Shown: positions 34,961 to 47,081 of the stretch, piece after piece
How the letters are laid out: each line of letters opens with the position of its first letter
Position numbering within the stretch: position 1 is the stretch's first letter
Notes under the pieces: model-generated
Seen by the model: only the letters and a program-made list of their open reading frames with translations
Databases searched by the model: none
Told to the model about the DNA's origin: nothing
From: Tubulanus polymorphus
Lineage: Eukaryota; Nemertea; Palaeonemertea; Tubulaniformes; Tubulanidae
Length of the DNA stretch: 64,000 nt
Assembly: GCF_964204645.1 (NCBI RefSeq)
Contig: NC_134027.1
Span: 10,778,485 to 10,842,484 of the forward strand
Reading direction: 5' to 3'
Program-made: the position numbers and the translations under genes

Positions 34961-35222
34961 TAGCCACAATCAAACGTAGATGATTTTGCCCGCGCCATAC
35001 AAGCCTGGGTCAGGCCCGAGTTAAATTTGACCTGTGCCTAATTAGGAAACGCATTCGTATGACAATTGTGTCACGAAGCAAGGCAAGTCACTCGTAGAAC
35101 AAGAAGGAATGTAACGATTTGGGAATGAGTACGAATGTTATGTTGTGGGGTCAAAAAGGCAAGGCCCATTTGACACCTGTTTGGCCCGGGCCAAAAAAAG
35201 GTCTGGGTGATCGCGGCGTATG
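34961..35222 (+). mobile_element. Family A element, strongly diverged
   Basis: TAGCCACAATCAAACGTAG, GGTCAGGCCCGAGTTAAATTTG, CCATTTGACACCTGTTTGGCCC, GGTGATCGCGGCGTATG. The core is degraded. Confidence 0.7.
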
Positions 35223-35536
35223 TTTCTTTTTTTGCTGTACGCAAAATGGCGGGCTAACTGAACGTCGGAACGTATGAACACAAATCTGTTTCGAGTTTCT
35301 ATTTCTCGCTGTGCGCTCTAGGCTCTAAAACGAAGCTTCGCAAATGCAAGAATCGGTATGCGCGCGATATGCATTTCAGCGTGATAGATTCGATGAGAGA
35401 TCTTTAAGGTTTTTTTTTTTTGAAGTTTCATGCGACGAGACCTTATTGTCCGTGTTATGACAGGCGAGCGGGATCAAACACGACTAACATCCGATCGAAA
35501 CATCCAAATTAGAAGAAGTTCTGATAGGTCACATCT

Positions 35537-35650
35537 GGGGCCGGTTTCATAGACTGGTATTTCCTTTAACCCTGGGGTTAACTCGATCGGTTAATGAATT
35601 GAGTTAGCCCCGAGGTTTAAGTTATTACTAGTCTATAAAACCAGCCGCTG
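35537..35650. mobile_element. 114-bp MITE with GGCYGGTTTYATAGACT ends
   Basis: GGGGCCGGTTTCATAGACTGGTA pairs with TACTAGTCTATAAAACCAGCC. Inside, TAACCCTGGGGTTAACTC and GAGTTAGCCCCGAGGTTTAA are also inverted, so nearly the whole element folds back. Confidence 0.75.
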
Positions 35651-35807
35651 AGTTTTAAAGCTGTTCAACTGCCAGCTCGTCCAGGTTTACTGCATTTTGC
35701 CAGGATGAGTTATCTCGCTATGGATGAAATATTAATTTCTTGTTTCTTGAGCGATTTGGCATAAGCGAGAAAGTAACTAAAGATCATCTGGCAGAGAGGC
35801 AAAATAG

Positions 35808-36141
35808 AGCCGTGATCACACAAGCATTTTTGGCCCGGATCAAATTTGGTCCGGAACAACTGTTGACGCAATGCCGAATTGGCTCCTGCCTATTTGGCCA
35901 GGACCAAATTTGGGCATGGGTCAAATCATTGTGTGTGAATTGCGACTGGTTCCGGAAATGACTCAATAATTTTTCGAACCAGTAGCAATTCACATGCAAT
36001 AATTTGACCAGTGCTAAGATTTGGCTTGGGCCTGGTCTGACATTTCTTGTCCGACCAAACAGGCACAGGCACATTTGGCACCCATGGGAACAAGTTCCGG
36101 GCCTAATTTGGCAAAAAAGTGCTTGTGTGATTGCGACTTAT
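35808..36141. mobile_element. Tail-to-tail family A fold-back
   Basis: 35808-35960 reads minus (AGCCGTGATCACACAAGCATTTTTGGCCCGG ... GGTTCCGGAAATGACTC). 35970-36141 reads plus (CGAACCAGTAGCAATTCAC ... GTGCTTGTGTGATTGCGACTTATG). Both outer ends are the AAGCATTTTTGGCC type, the opposite arrangement to 19633-20140. Confidence 0.8.
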
Positions 36142-37069
36142 GATTTATAGGGGTACCTCAAGTATGGCGCATATGAAATATTCTTTTTCTTCTAAATTTT
36201 AGCATAAAGTATAAAAACTTGAGCATTGGCAATTGAAGCGAATCCATGGATCATCTGCAAACACGTTAAGGGGTGCATATTTTAATTTCGTTCTTGGAAA
36301 TATCTAAATAATGGATCGACTTTCTTTTAGCGATATTGATTTCGTACTCCTAATCCAAAATGTTCAAATATCACCCATTCACTTAATCAGTTCAGGTCTC
36401 TCTCTGTCTTGACAGATTAAAGCCATGTAATCCGAATAAAACTCGCAATCCCCTCCGGATAAAAGTGCGTAACATAATACATCTGATATTTACACTGGAA
36501 AAGGATTAATCCATTCCCGACAGCTTCCTTATTACGAAATAAAAAATTTGTTTGCATTTTTTCGCGTAGATCAAAGCTTGCATTCCACGACTGGTCAAAC
36601 AAGAGACTCTGTGATGTCTTCGTTGCTAAAAAGTTATCGCGATTATTGCACCGGGTCGTTTGATGGACGTTCGTTCGAATACGAAGCCATCACGTTCGTC
36701 GGAGGCATCTTTACTTTAAGAGTCGTGCGAAGAGTTTCCGAAAGTTGTTACTTCGTTATTTTGCATTTCTATTTTTCAGACTATATTAGTAGATTTATGA
36801 TTCAAGATATTCGCTTGGAAGCAGAGTGGCTCCAACAATATCATGTATCGCCCAGTCTTCGGAGCAATCCCTCTTTCCAGTGGGTGGTTCCATATGGTCA
36901 GCTATCGACTATGAATAGCTATCGACCATAAATGTCCATCATAGAAAGTTTGTTTCTCGTTCGAAACGTATAGGGGCCATAGGCGGATATTGCAGAGGCC
37001 AACGTCAGGTCGATGGTGGAACTCATTGACAAGGAAAATAGTTGATGCTACCAATTAGTTTGTTTATAG
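36142..37069. other. Intergenic, no supported gene
   Basis: The 127-codon frame at 36548-36931 has no recognised domain. Confidence 0.25.
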
Positions 37070-37345
37070 GCGCAATTGGTACGGACCAGGCCCAAGTCAA
37101 ATTTGGCCCGTGTCTACTAAGAGAGAACGTTCATGTGTAAACTACTCACTGGATACAAAAGAATGCTCAAACAAATCGAAGTGAGTCATTTTCGGAACCA
37201 GTTGAAATTCAAACGCAATCATTTGTCCCGTGCTAAAATTTGGCTTGGGCCAAACAGGCACAGGTCCATTTGGCACCCGTTTGAACAGTTGTTCCTGACC
37301 AAATTCGGCGCAGACCAAATACATTCATGTGATCGCGGCTTATAT
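37070..37345 (+). mobile_element. Family A element, left-truncated
   Basis: GGCGCAATTGGTACGGACCAG, ACTCACTGGATACAAAAGAATG, GGCTTGGGCCAAACAGGC, ends ATGTGATCGCGGCTTAT. Confidence 0.82.
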
Positions 37346-37807
37346 TAGAATGATACAGAAATCACCCTTGTGGCAGCCTCTGTTTGTCATGTGACAGTTG
37401 GAACGATATAATCGCGATTAAACCCCGACGATAAAAGTGCTAGTATGTAATATCTTATCAATACGGCAAGAAAGGAGTCTTACGGATTCAACTCACTGCG
37501 CGAAGATAAGAAGAAATCAATCGGTGATTATTTAATTTACCGATTGACTTCCCCGTTACGCGTTAAGCTTCTTTGTAGGAAGAACCTGAAAAATTGCAAT
37601 CAAATTTATTATTATTATTTGCTTTTTATTTCCTGTAAATCATAACAATATATAAATTTGAAAATTTATATTGTCATTTTGTCATTTTGTACAATTCTTA
37701 ATAGAAATGACGAACTACATAATTGATATGTACATTCATAAGTTGTTGCGATATAACAGTAGGGAAAATATATGGGAAGCAATGTATCATATATGACCCT
37801 CGAATGT
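37346..37807. other. Intergenic, AT-rich, (TTA)n at 37609-37620
   Basis: No supported gene. Short ATTTTGTC direct repeat near 37674. Confidence 0.3.
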
Positions 37808-38585
37808 TGAGGCTGGCCTATGTCGACAAGCAACGCGACGCCTACCGACACAACTGGGTTTATCGCCGATTAGCGGCCTACGAGAGGCCGCCAGTTGCTG
37901 CTCTATCGGTTCGACATAAGCCCGCTTGCGACGGCAACGCGACGCCTACCGACTCGTCGCAAGCCGTATCCGGCTAGTTGCCCATGTTCTACTCCAGCCT
38001 ACGGTAGGCGGGCAGTTGCTTTCGATCGCAGCCAACATAAGCTCATCTGCGACGCGACGGAACTGAGCGCAGGGGTTTCAGCCAATGAGAGACCGCATAT
38101 ACATAGTACAAATTATCACCGCTAGTTAGCGTCATTCGTAATTAGTCATAAACTTTCAAATTCAAGTAGTTCAAAATGTAAACCAAACCTTCAGCACGGC
38201 AGAGGACTGGACCGAAGATCTAGAAACGAAATTGGTAGAATTATGGTGTGAGCGGCCATCTTTATAGATGTCGCTAGCACGTTGTATTCAAAACAGAATC
38301 AGAAAGATCAAAGTCTTAAAGAAATAGCTTTTCTAATAGAAATATATTTCCTAATAATTCAAATTTATTCTCAAAATGCTTATCACGTGACCATTTGAGC
38401 CATTGCAGTCGCAACCGACATAAGCAGGGAAGCAACTGGGAGGATCTCGTATCCCGCTAGTCGGCCTCAGTTGCTGCGAATCGGAGCGCAGTCGACATAA
38501 GCTGGGCTGCGATCGCGGTTGCTCTCAGTTGTGTCGGTAGGAGTCGGTAGGCGTCGCGTTGCTTGTCGACATAAGCCAGCCTTCA
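37808..38585. mobile_element. 778-bp non-autonomous DNA transposon with long TIRs
   Basis: The left end (GAGGCTGGCCTATGTCGAC, AAGCAACGCGACGCCTACC, GACACAACTG) returns inverted at 38525-38585, the right copy having one extra TCCTACCGAC unit. The subterminal word CGACATAAGC/GCTTATGTCG recurs several times inside. No transposase frame. A diverged relative lies inverted at 9085-9420. Confidence 0.82.
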
Positions 38586-38955
38586 CAATCAAATTTATGA
38601 TGTTTAATAAGGAATCACCCTGCGATTGAAGCGAGGGAACTCGTTGGAATAACACTAATCCTATCGACAATGGTTCCCTCCCGTCACTTAGCGTATCTGC
38701 TTAGAAGCCACAAGCGATTATTCTTCTGTTACGAGTGAGAAGAAGTCGGTTATAGATCTGATTTTTTGTAATCTTCTGTAATTTCTCTTTTCGGCGATCT
38801 ATTTCGGATGAAATCGTGACGTACGGTGTTCCTCCCCGGGCGATGTAACAAACGTAATAATAATTTGGAAATCTCAAATGTAGGGTGAGGTCTCGTGTCA
38901 TATCGATGTGGCCCGAATGAATAGGTATAAATCAATTTGAATTTCATTCTTGGTT
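38586..38955. other. Intergenic, no supported feature
   Basis: Nothing recognised between the long-TIR element and the next family B copy. Confidence 0.25.
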
Positions 38956-39214
38956 TACCCTTTCAGTTTTGACTTAATTCCCGAAAGTGCTGGAGATATA
39001 GTTCATCTACACCGCACTATAGTGCATCTGCACCATGGCGCGATGTATCGTTAGTTACTAATATTTCATTATATTTGACATCTTGGCGCTGCCATCTTAC
39101 AATAGTGATTAAAACTTAATTACTAATAATATCAATGCACCGTGTTGCAGTGTACTAGCAAAGTCCATCACCGATTTATGCACCGCACTGTGGTGTAGAC
39201 GCAATGAAAAGGTC
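38956..39214. mobile_element. Family B (piggyBac-like) MITE
   Basis: TTTACCCTTTCAGTTTTGAC to GCAATGAAAAGGTCAAT. CACCGCACTATAGTGC, GCACCATGGCGCGATGT, CACCGTGTTGCAGTGT and CACCGCACTGTGGTGT are four decayed copies of the internal palindrome. Confidence 0.75.
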
Positions 39215-39623
39215 AATAAGACATGCAGCTAGAACCTCAGTAGGAGTCAGTTCGATTTAGTTGTGAAAGACGTCAAAAGCTAGTTCTTTTTTCAAATATC
39301 CTTACTACCTTTAGTTGAAATTGTGGAGTCAGATCTAACTCGTATCAGTGGAATGGGCTTCCCATGAATCCAGCTATGGTTATCCCACTAGCTGGCATGA
39401 TTAACATTACATTTACCAGCCTGTCACCGTGGAGAAATAGTGAACCTTAGTGAAATTTAGCATGGTAGTCAATCATTGTATAAACTAATGCTACAGCTAT
39501 GAATGAGGGTAGGGGGCTAATGGAGGCAAACAAAATTTCAGTCTATCAGTGAGCAGGAATTTCAAAATGCACTACCAGTGCTACAAAATAATTTTACATT
39601 GTACATGTAATACTATTCATGCA
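39215..39623. other. Intergenic, no supported feature
   Basis: GTTATCCCACTAGCTGGCAT near 39380 resembles AGTTATCCCACCAGATGGC near 7785 and ATATCCCACCAGATGGC near 61522. Confidence 0.3.
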
Positions 39624-39850
39624 GCCTCAGTGGCCCAGTAGCGCACATGACTTGCGTCAAATAGATCAGAGGTTCGAATCCTGTGTACTTTACCATGGGC
39701 TACCCATGGTTTAACTACATATTTTGTTCGTCTCTGATAGTTCCCGGTCACCACGGGTGCGGTTCCTGAGATGTTTTATGGTCCCCACGGGCATGGGCAT
39801 ATTACCATATTATTTCTGCCATTTTGAGACATCAGAGATATAGGATACAC
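39624..39850 (+). mobile_element. Possible tRNA-derived SINE
   Basis: TGGCCCAGTAGCGCA fits a pol III A box and GGTTCGAATCC (39671-39681) fits a B box about 35 bases later. The cloverleaf is not complete, so a functional tRNA is unlikely. A non-tRNA body with ACCATGGGCTACCCATGG and GTCACCACGGGTGCGG follows. Only one copy in the window. Confidence 0.45.
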
Positions 39851-40611
39851 CAAATTTTATCAAATATTTCAATAAAGACTGCGAGATGTAGACGATCGTA
39901 TCTTCAGACATTCGCTGATATAAGGCCCAATTAGTAAAGCCTAGGCTTATGTATTTCTTTAGAAAGATACTGCGACTGACATTTCACAGCTGAATGGTAC
40001 ACGCATTTCATATGCTTCAACAAAAACCTCTCCGCGTTTTCGACTCTGCCCGGAAAATCACCAAATGAATGTGACGAACACAAATGTAATCTTTATCAAT
40101 GAAGAACACAGAAGCCTTGCTTTAGATTGTTATCGAAATAAAAGAAAACGTGTGTATCATCGGGTGAATAATCGAAGCTGTATGACTACCTCGGGTGACG
40201 GCACGAGAGAGCTGCGCATTTGTCTTCGGAAGATGTGACTGGCTACGCGAGTCGACGTGCGGATAGCACTGCATCTCCCGTTTCTATGGGTTTTCCGCGC
40301 GTTGAAACCGCTATTATCGACGGACCATTAATTTCTTGTTATGATATTCATGACTTCAAACAAATGCCAGATTTATCTCCATTTACTACCTGTTTAAATG
40401 AAAATGGTTTCGAGAAAATTCGCCGTGATACCCCGGTGCGCTTTCATCTCCGCCGGGCGATATATAAAAGCCTAGATCCGCTTCTAATCGCCGCGTAAAA
40501 TGTGTGATTCTAAAAGCACCGAGCACTCCGAAATGACAGCTCATGTTCGTTCGATCCACCCAGGTCTGCATTGTTCGATAAATTTTTCTTGAAGGTTATC
40601 TTTTTTAAATA

Positions 40612-41278
40612 CAGCCGAAACCCGTTTGATCCAGACTGCCTTAAGGCCAAATAAAAAAAAATTAGTTGTTTATCGTCCCCGCCCGACCCTACGAAAAATA
40701 CCCGACCAAATTTTTCTTTTCTTTTATTGTGTTCTATTTTGGTTCCAATCGAAAATATTTGCCATAGCTACCGTTTCATGTCGATTGTAGGACAGTATAG
40801 CAGCAAACAAAACGATTTATCGATCAATGAAGTGCCTTCGCTGAATAACAAATTGAAGTCAATTTTCGGTTATGGAGCGTACACAGCGTGGATTTCCGGT
40901 TGTGGAGCATATTTCGATCGATTTTAAGATCTAAGTTAATAAAGTTCTATGAATTGAATTGTATTTGTATTGCTTGTGGCGCCACACTTCCAGTCGATAG
41001 AAAACATGCTTTATTTTATCAATCGTATATCATTTACAACACTCGATCTAAAATGAAAAATAAAAATAAAAACCTCCCGGCCGACCCAAGCTTTTTGAAA
41101 AAAAGGACGATAAACAACTAATTTTTTTTATTTGGCCTAATCCAGATTTAGGTCTGATTCGTACATTATTTGTAGTCCATTTGTTCATTGTTATACAATA
41201 AAATTACTTTTAATCCGGATTTCGCGTAAACCATGAATTTTTTTGTCTCAAATGATCCGAATCAAGCGGATTCTGCTG
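40612..41278. mobile_element. Outer Tc1/mariner- or pogo-like element with TA target
   Basis: CAGCCGAAACCCGTTTGATC at the left and GAATCAAGCGGATTCTGCTG at the right are inverted, each flanked by TA. The inside is interrupted by another element from about 40641 to 41140. Confidence 0.65.
40641..41140. mobile_element. Inner nested element with about 37-bp TIRs
   Basis: TTAAGGCCAAATAAAAAAAA, then ATTAGTTGTTTATCGTCC, returns inverted at the right (GGACGATAAACAACTAAT ... ATTTGGCCTAA). TTAA/TTAG at the edges could be a TTAA-type target. Short open frames inside are unrecognised. Confidence 0.75.
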
Positions 41279-41406
41279 TATGCAACATCACACTGTTTTC
41301 CTTGAAGGAAGTCACAATTGTTGGTAGATATACAGTAGTAGTTTTATTGATTCTGCTTAATATGGTTTTAAGCAAACCTATTGTTTACTTGTGCTATTGC
41401 TCCTAA

Positions 41407-41655
41407 CAGGCTGGCAAGTCACTTGGAAAACCTGGAAAACTCAGGAAATCAGAAAAAGTCTAGGAAAAATCAGCAAATTTGACAAATTTTGCAAAAAACC
41501 TGGAACACCCACTGCTATTGACCACACATTTCGTTACTAATTTATGATTAACAAATGAACTTTTACATTTTAAACCGAGAAATTTTGTGTTATGTCATGG
41601 AAAAGTCAGGGAAAACTCTAGGAAATTTTAGATGGGTTGGAAGTGACGCAGCCAG
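41407..41655. mobile_element. Family D (hAT-like) element
   Basis: CAGGCTGGCAAGTCACTT and AAGTGACGCAGCCAG ends. CTGGAAAACTCAGG and GAAAAGTCAGGGAAAACTC interior. TTACATTTTAAACCGAGA-type words are shared with 3447-3663. Confidence 0.6.
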
Positions 41656-42487
41656 ACTTGCGAATGACATCATACTTCCAATATTCATTTCCATACAGAG
41701 AAAAATATAATACCGATACGTTTGATTGAAAAAACTTCGCGAAGCAAGAGACCGCTCTCAGGACGGCGGTCCGATCCATATGCACATATATATATATTAT
41801 ATATGTATATATATACCGGCTAATATCAAACAATCAGACAAATATAAAAATGTTTACGACGCGAAACATTTATCACTATATTCTACGCATAAAATGTCGC
41901 CTGAAAATAGTTACTGATCAATAGTGGAGAGAGACTAGCTCTTTTTGTTTATCTGATTAATGCGTTTTAGTCAGACTGTGACTCTATGAATATGTGATTG
42001 AGTGGTAATTTCCAATAGAATTCAGCGCGCGACACTACTTATGACACATTTCTTATACGCACTCGCTTGCTTGCATATTGCAGTCGAAACTTCACTTCAT
42101 ATTCAACAAATTGTTCATCGTGATTGATACTCTCCCGATACTTCCACGGTCCTGTCAACCGGTGAAAGGTACATGTATCCTATGTCTCGGAATGGCTGAA
42201 TGCTGCGTATCCGTAGCTAAAGGTTCTGCCCCCTACCGATGGGGAATGCAAACGTAGATCCAGGGCGAGCTTGGGTCCTTGGTGCATTTTCAATGTATGA
42301 GATATATTTGAAATATGAAATGATCAAAAACAAACAGTATCCAGGAATGCCCATAATGTAAGAAAAAGCGATCAATTTTTCAAAATTTCCTACATTGCTT
42401 TGCGCCTTTGATGCTCGCAGTTAGGTTACGTTCAGGCTGAAGGACCAGTAGAGCACCATCCCTTTTAAGGATCAACTGTGTTGATCA

Positions 42488-42670
42488 TTATAGAATGGTT
42501 CTGAGAGTCTTTCTTATTGCACTCGGTGGCACAAATTGTAACCAATGGATATACACAACTGATATTTTGGCATCACTCGGAAATCCCTCTAGAAGGGCTT
42601 TCCCAGTGACATCATTATCAAGAACTGTTTTACCATGTTGTCGTGACTCAAAGGGGAAACCCATTACCAT
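42488..42670 (-). other. Unrecognised short open stretch, possible decayed coding remnant
   Basis: A 60-codon minus-strand frame reads GKTVLDNDVTGKALLEGF and ends SAIRKTLRTIL, with a composition more protein-like than most chance frames here. No splice sites or homology can be claimed. It may be a fragment of a mobile-element protein or pure chance. Confidence 0.12.
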
Positions 42671-44183
42671 TTATATCATCGAAGTTGAATACGCTTACTA
42701 CACAGTCTACGATGATTTCATCTTTATCAGCTGTTTATACGTCATTGCAAATCCAAGAACAAATCCATTTTGCGGGGTACATTCGCACCCAACACAGCCA
42801 CTGGGTCCGGAATTTGGGTTATTTGACGGTTCTTGAAAAGCAATTTTCATTTTCCGAAAAGGGAACTAGATGCGCTCCTGCTGTCTTGTAAGCCATAAGT
42901 GGCATTCCATACTATGAAATGTTTGGAACAATATAGACAGAAACGAGTATTATCACTTGCAAAACATCTGTACTTAATTACTGGTCCTTTCCACTTTTGA
43001 ACCGACTAATTTAAACTGACCAAAAGGACCGATGCTGTTGTTGTGATTTAAACATTAGCTCTTAATTGTATGTGTAATTGGTGATTGGATATTTGGCTCT
43101 AAGCTGTGAAACTTATGATTCGCGCGATGAAGTCTCCAGGTTCACAGACCTCTTGTAGCGTATCAGTGTTTTGGTAGTAGCTCGTACTCCTCATCGTTAA
43201 TTGATCCGGTCACTGATATTCGATAATCGGTATCTTATTCGCCGTTACTACTGGAACCACTTCGCAGAGTCTGTTTTACAGTCGCCGGGAAGTGGAAAGT
43301 CAATTGGGTGATCTGACAGTCAAGGGGACAGTGACACGCTGGGAAACGTAGTCATTTTACTCTTAAGAGTTCGGAAGCAATTACCGCCGCAATTACTTGA
43401 CCTGTTACAGCATCGCGAGCAAGTGTAGGTTTTCATCTTTGATTGCGGGTCGTATCTACGTCTGTCGTCGAAACGATTTCCGTGAATTTTCATTCATTGC
43501 CACCTGAGCTGTTAAGATAAACCCGTCGCCCCTTATCTCCGGCTTAAAATCCTTGAGAGTTAATTTAGACGGCGATGAACTGGCGAAATTAGCTGTTTTA
43601 TAACGTGCGCTAAGATAAGAGCTCAGGTCAGTGAAATGAGGGATTTTATAGGTCCGGCGATAGCTGCCGAGTCATTTTATGGTCGAGTAGTTCGCGCGGC
43701 GAATGACTGCGACAGCCATAAGCTCTTTTTAACGTGTCGTATAGACATACAAAATGGAATAATTGATCCGGCTTCGTTCGTAGGGGAAACCGATGAAGGT
43801 GTGTTGTCGGTCAGCAGGAGATCCAAGTCCGGCTGACTTGTGATCCGCGCGCAATACGTGGCAACCGCGGCGATAACCTGATACACTGTCTGTAAAGGGA
43901 TGGTCAAAAGAAAATAAGACAGACGAAAAGAAGTCGATCAGAGAGGGGAATTGAACTTCACAAAAATCTTTTAAGGTTACAGGACGAAAATGATCAAATT
44001 GAAGGAATTGATAGCAGAATTGAGAACCATTTTCATTTATCCATGTCGATCAATAAGCGAAGATCATTTTAAGATTTGATGACGATTCAGAAATCGATAA
44101 GGACTAGAATTATTTCAGCCCATTTCTATAGTGTATTTTGCAACCATAATGAATTGCAAACTTTCAGCTAATGCCATGTCTGA

Positions 44184-44606
44184 TTGCAGACAGATTCAAA
44201 GTCATTGGATCCCATGTGTTCATCTGGGGGCATTGAATTATGGTATTGCCAGATTCACCATTTCCCAAGTGAGCATGATGATGTCCCTAGACCCTTTATT
44301 TTGCTCAAATTACTTTCCCTTCATCCCGCCAAACTGGGCATCGGCTTGGCGATCTGGAAAAAGTGGGAAAGAGCGCATATCGGGATCAAAATGAAGAAAA
44401 TTCAAGTTCGTTTTGTTTGCTCGGTGTCTGCTGTACACGCTGACTGTTCAGGGACTGCTCTCTTTAAGACAAGATATCATCTGAAGTGGAAGACACAAGT
44501 ATTCACAGACCAAGACACAATTGATGCCAGCCACTTTGTGATATGTGTATTGACTGGTCTAGCCGTGTGGTATATCTATGCCTTGGCGATACAAGATGCG
44601 AAGTGA
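44184..44606 (+). other. Unrecognised 140-codon open stretch, no ATG start
   Basis: Open from a stop at 44181 to TGA at 44604-44606. It begins just before a weak acceptor-like GATTGCAG|ACAG. The deduced peptide is basic in the middle and has one hydrophobic stretch near the C-terminus (HFVICVLTGLAVWYIYALAI). No family is recognised, and there is no codon or repeat evidence that it is translated. A chance open frame is at least as likely. Confidence 0.12.
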
Positions 44607-45584
44607 AACAAAAAAATTGTCGTGTAGTCTTTCTTTATTACGGGGGGGGGGGGGGAGGTGGTGTCCTGTTTTGTGGACCAGTTTTAACTTGACCAACAGT
44701 TGAAGCAAATTCCGGTGTATATAAAACATAAAACTGGCCCCTGGCAGTTACTTCATCTGCCTGATTAGAAGGATGGACGAAATAGAAGTGACTTTTCATA
44801 AAAAGTATTCTACGGGTTCTGCATATTTTCTTACCGAATGATTCATTCTAGTTGCGTTCTAGTTGTCTTATAGGAATATCTAACAATAAGAGGTCGACTG
44901 GTATTTTCACTGTAAATTATGTATATGCTTTGTGAATTGGTGGTGTACGTTTAAAAGACTCGTTTAACACAACGTCTATACTTATCTCATGAGAAAGATG
45001 CGACTGTACGGTATCGAAAACCCAGGTAGTATCGTCGCAAATTGTATAACTTTTTATTTTCTGACCATAGACTCGAGCATTTACTCCATGGTCTTGTAAA
45101 CCTACACTACCAATTCACAGTTTATACATAATTTACTGATACGATACAAAACCATGGACTCGAGAATGTAGTCCTGTACTATTCATTGTCGGTATGTTGA
45201 CCTTTTTCTAAGCATTTTTGACGAGCAACATTCTTTTTGGAATCGTACCCCGCGGACAGAAAGGAGATTCTCAAATTCATTCTTTATGCAGATATACGTT
45301 GAACGAATGATTTGAGTTGATATCTGTGGATTTTTGTCAGAATCTCTCAGACTTAACGATAAGCGGTGGAAATCAAACTGCATTTGCAGGTTTTATCAAC
45401 AGAGAATATCTGTCACGAAGAATCATTTGACAGGTCATCAGTCCTCGGTAGTATCAACTTTGCAGAGGAATTGCCAAATCGTTAACCCTAGCTTTCTATA
45501 GTATATAAGACCTCGCTTATCCAGATCAGTCAAATCCAGATTCCTGTATAATCCGGATATCATCTACAGGACACCTTTACATCA

Positions 45585-45878
45585 GCCGCAATCACACAAG
45601 CATTTTTGCCCCGTGTCAAATTTGGCCCAGAATACCGGGGTTGGCGCTGTGCCTGTTTCGCCGAAAGCAACAATGTTGTTCCAGGCCTGAGCCAAATTTT
45701 AACATGGGTTAAGTTATTGTGTCTAAATGGCTTCAGGTGCCGGAAGTGACTCCCTTCACTTTGTTTAAGCATTATTTAGTATCGAGTGAGTGGTTTACAT
45801 GTGATCGCACTCTTTGATTTTATTAGGCATGGGTCAAACTTGATCCGGGACAAATGATCTCCGTGCGATCGCGGCTAT
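45585..45878 (-). mobile_element. Family A element, full span, moderately diverged
   Basis: AGCCGCAATCACACAAGCATTTTTG to CCGTGCGATCGCGGCTAT. Reverse core CTTTGTTTAAGCATTATTTAG and TATCGAGTGAGTGG. Confidence 0.83.
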
Positions 45879-46814
45879 AAATGTACCCGTACATAAATTG
45901 CAATGCTTATTCCAGATTTTTCATAAACCTGATGTGGATTATTAATTCTGTATTTCTCGTCCTGTTCAGGATTTATTTTCAAGAGTCAACTCTATCTCGT
46001 ATCGGATCGGGTCACGGGGAAAAACTTCTCTCGTGGCGCTAGTCGAACTCGATATCGTAGCGGCGGCGAAAATAAAAAACATGAAACGTGATCACCGGCC
46101 ATTGGAGACTTCGGTAATCACCTCCCACATAAAACGTGGTTCTCTAATGAAATCTGTCCACTTATATAACGTAACATCTCGGGTGCCGATTCAAAGCTAT
46201 ATCCGTGGCGAATAAATGACATTACCGAAATCCGCTGGTCTCACGTTTTTGCGACGTCGCTTCGGGCGACGGCATTCAATCCAGTCCCAATCAATTTAGG
46301 TCCACGTAAACCTTGGAACCTGACTTCGCGGAAGTGTTCATCGCAGTGGAAGTCGGCGCATGATCCGCGCGGTTCTCCTTTATACAGCGTTCTCGTCCTC
46401 GAGAAGATTGTCTTCACCTGTCGCGTTCTCACTTACATCGCTTTCCGTCTCTTGTCTGATGATTTTTCTTAAATATTGATATGACGAGAATGATTGCGAT
46501 GACCGATTTTTGTTTCGAGTCTAACGTCTCAAGGTGTTGGAATGGTTCTTCCACATTTTCCGTGGTTGTATATTTCTGTAAAAGCTTATCTTATCGCACA
46601 CGGCAAGAAAACTGTCGACCAAAAAACGGATCTCTGGTTTCGATGTTCGATGCCAAAAACGGATCTCGTGTTTCGATGTTCGATGTTTAGTTCAGCCTCA
46701 TAACAATTCAGTTCGTAACACAGCCAACCATATGCAAACGAAGTAGATTTGAAAAGTAACGTTTATGAAAATGGCAGTGATTTCCATCATTTATGTGATC
46801 CACTCATTGTTACT
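45879..46814. other. Intergenic; short direct repeat at 46618-46687
   Basis: AAAAACGGATCTC, GTTTCGATGTTCGATG repeats twice in about 40 bases. No supported gene. Confidence 0.35.
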
Positions 46815-46925
46815 CAAAGGCGGATCTAGGATTCTTTGAAAGTGGTGGACCTGAAAATTGGAACGGGCACTTAATTTGAAAAGGGCTGATTTGGCAATAC
46901 GAGGGCTGTAAGCGCTACCTGTCAA
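46815..46925. repeat. GGCGGATCTAGG family end
   Basis: AAGGCGGATCTAGGATTC, followed by a body unlike the 25 kb copy. Confidence 0.35.
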
Positions 46926-46938
46926 ACATATAATGGAA

Positions 46939-47081
46939 TTTTAGGAACTAATGCACCGCAGTGTAGATGCACTATAGCGATATACCTGTCATTCAACACA
47001 TTAGGGAGGAATCTTTCAAACATTTCAAATTATCTCCAGCACATTTGGGTATTAATTAGTTGCACTGAAAGTGTTTTAAGA
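46939..47081. mobile_element. Family B MITE, right half only
   Basis: CACCGCAGTGTAGATGCACTA, GTCATTCAACACATTAGGG, AAATTATCTCCAGCAC, GCACTGAAAGTG. Confidence 0.65.

Larger units (their letters stand above)
41656..45584. other. Long intergenic stretch, no supported gene
   Basis: (TA)n at 41788-41815, G-run at 44642-44655, an inverted TCCATGGTCTTGTA / TACAAAACCATGGA pair at about 45087-45160, and Tigger-like ATCCAGAT/AATCCGGAT words at 45515-45560. Open stretches at 42.5 and 44.2 kb are listed separately. Confidence 0.3.
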
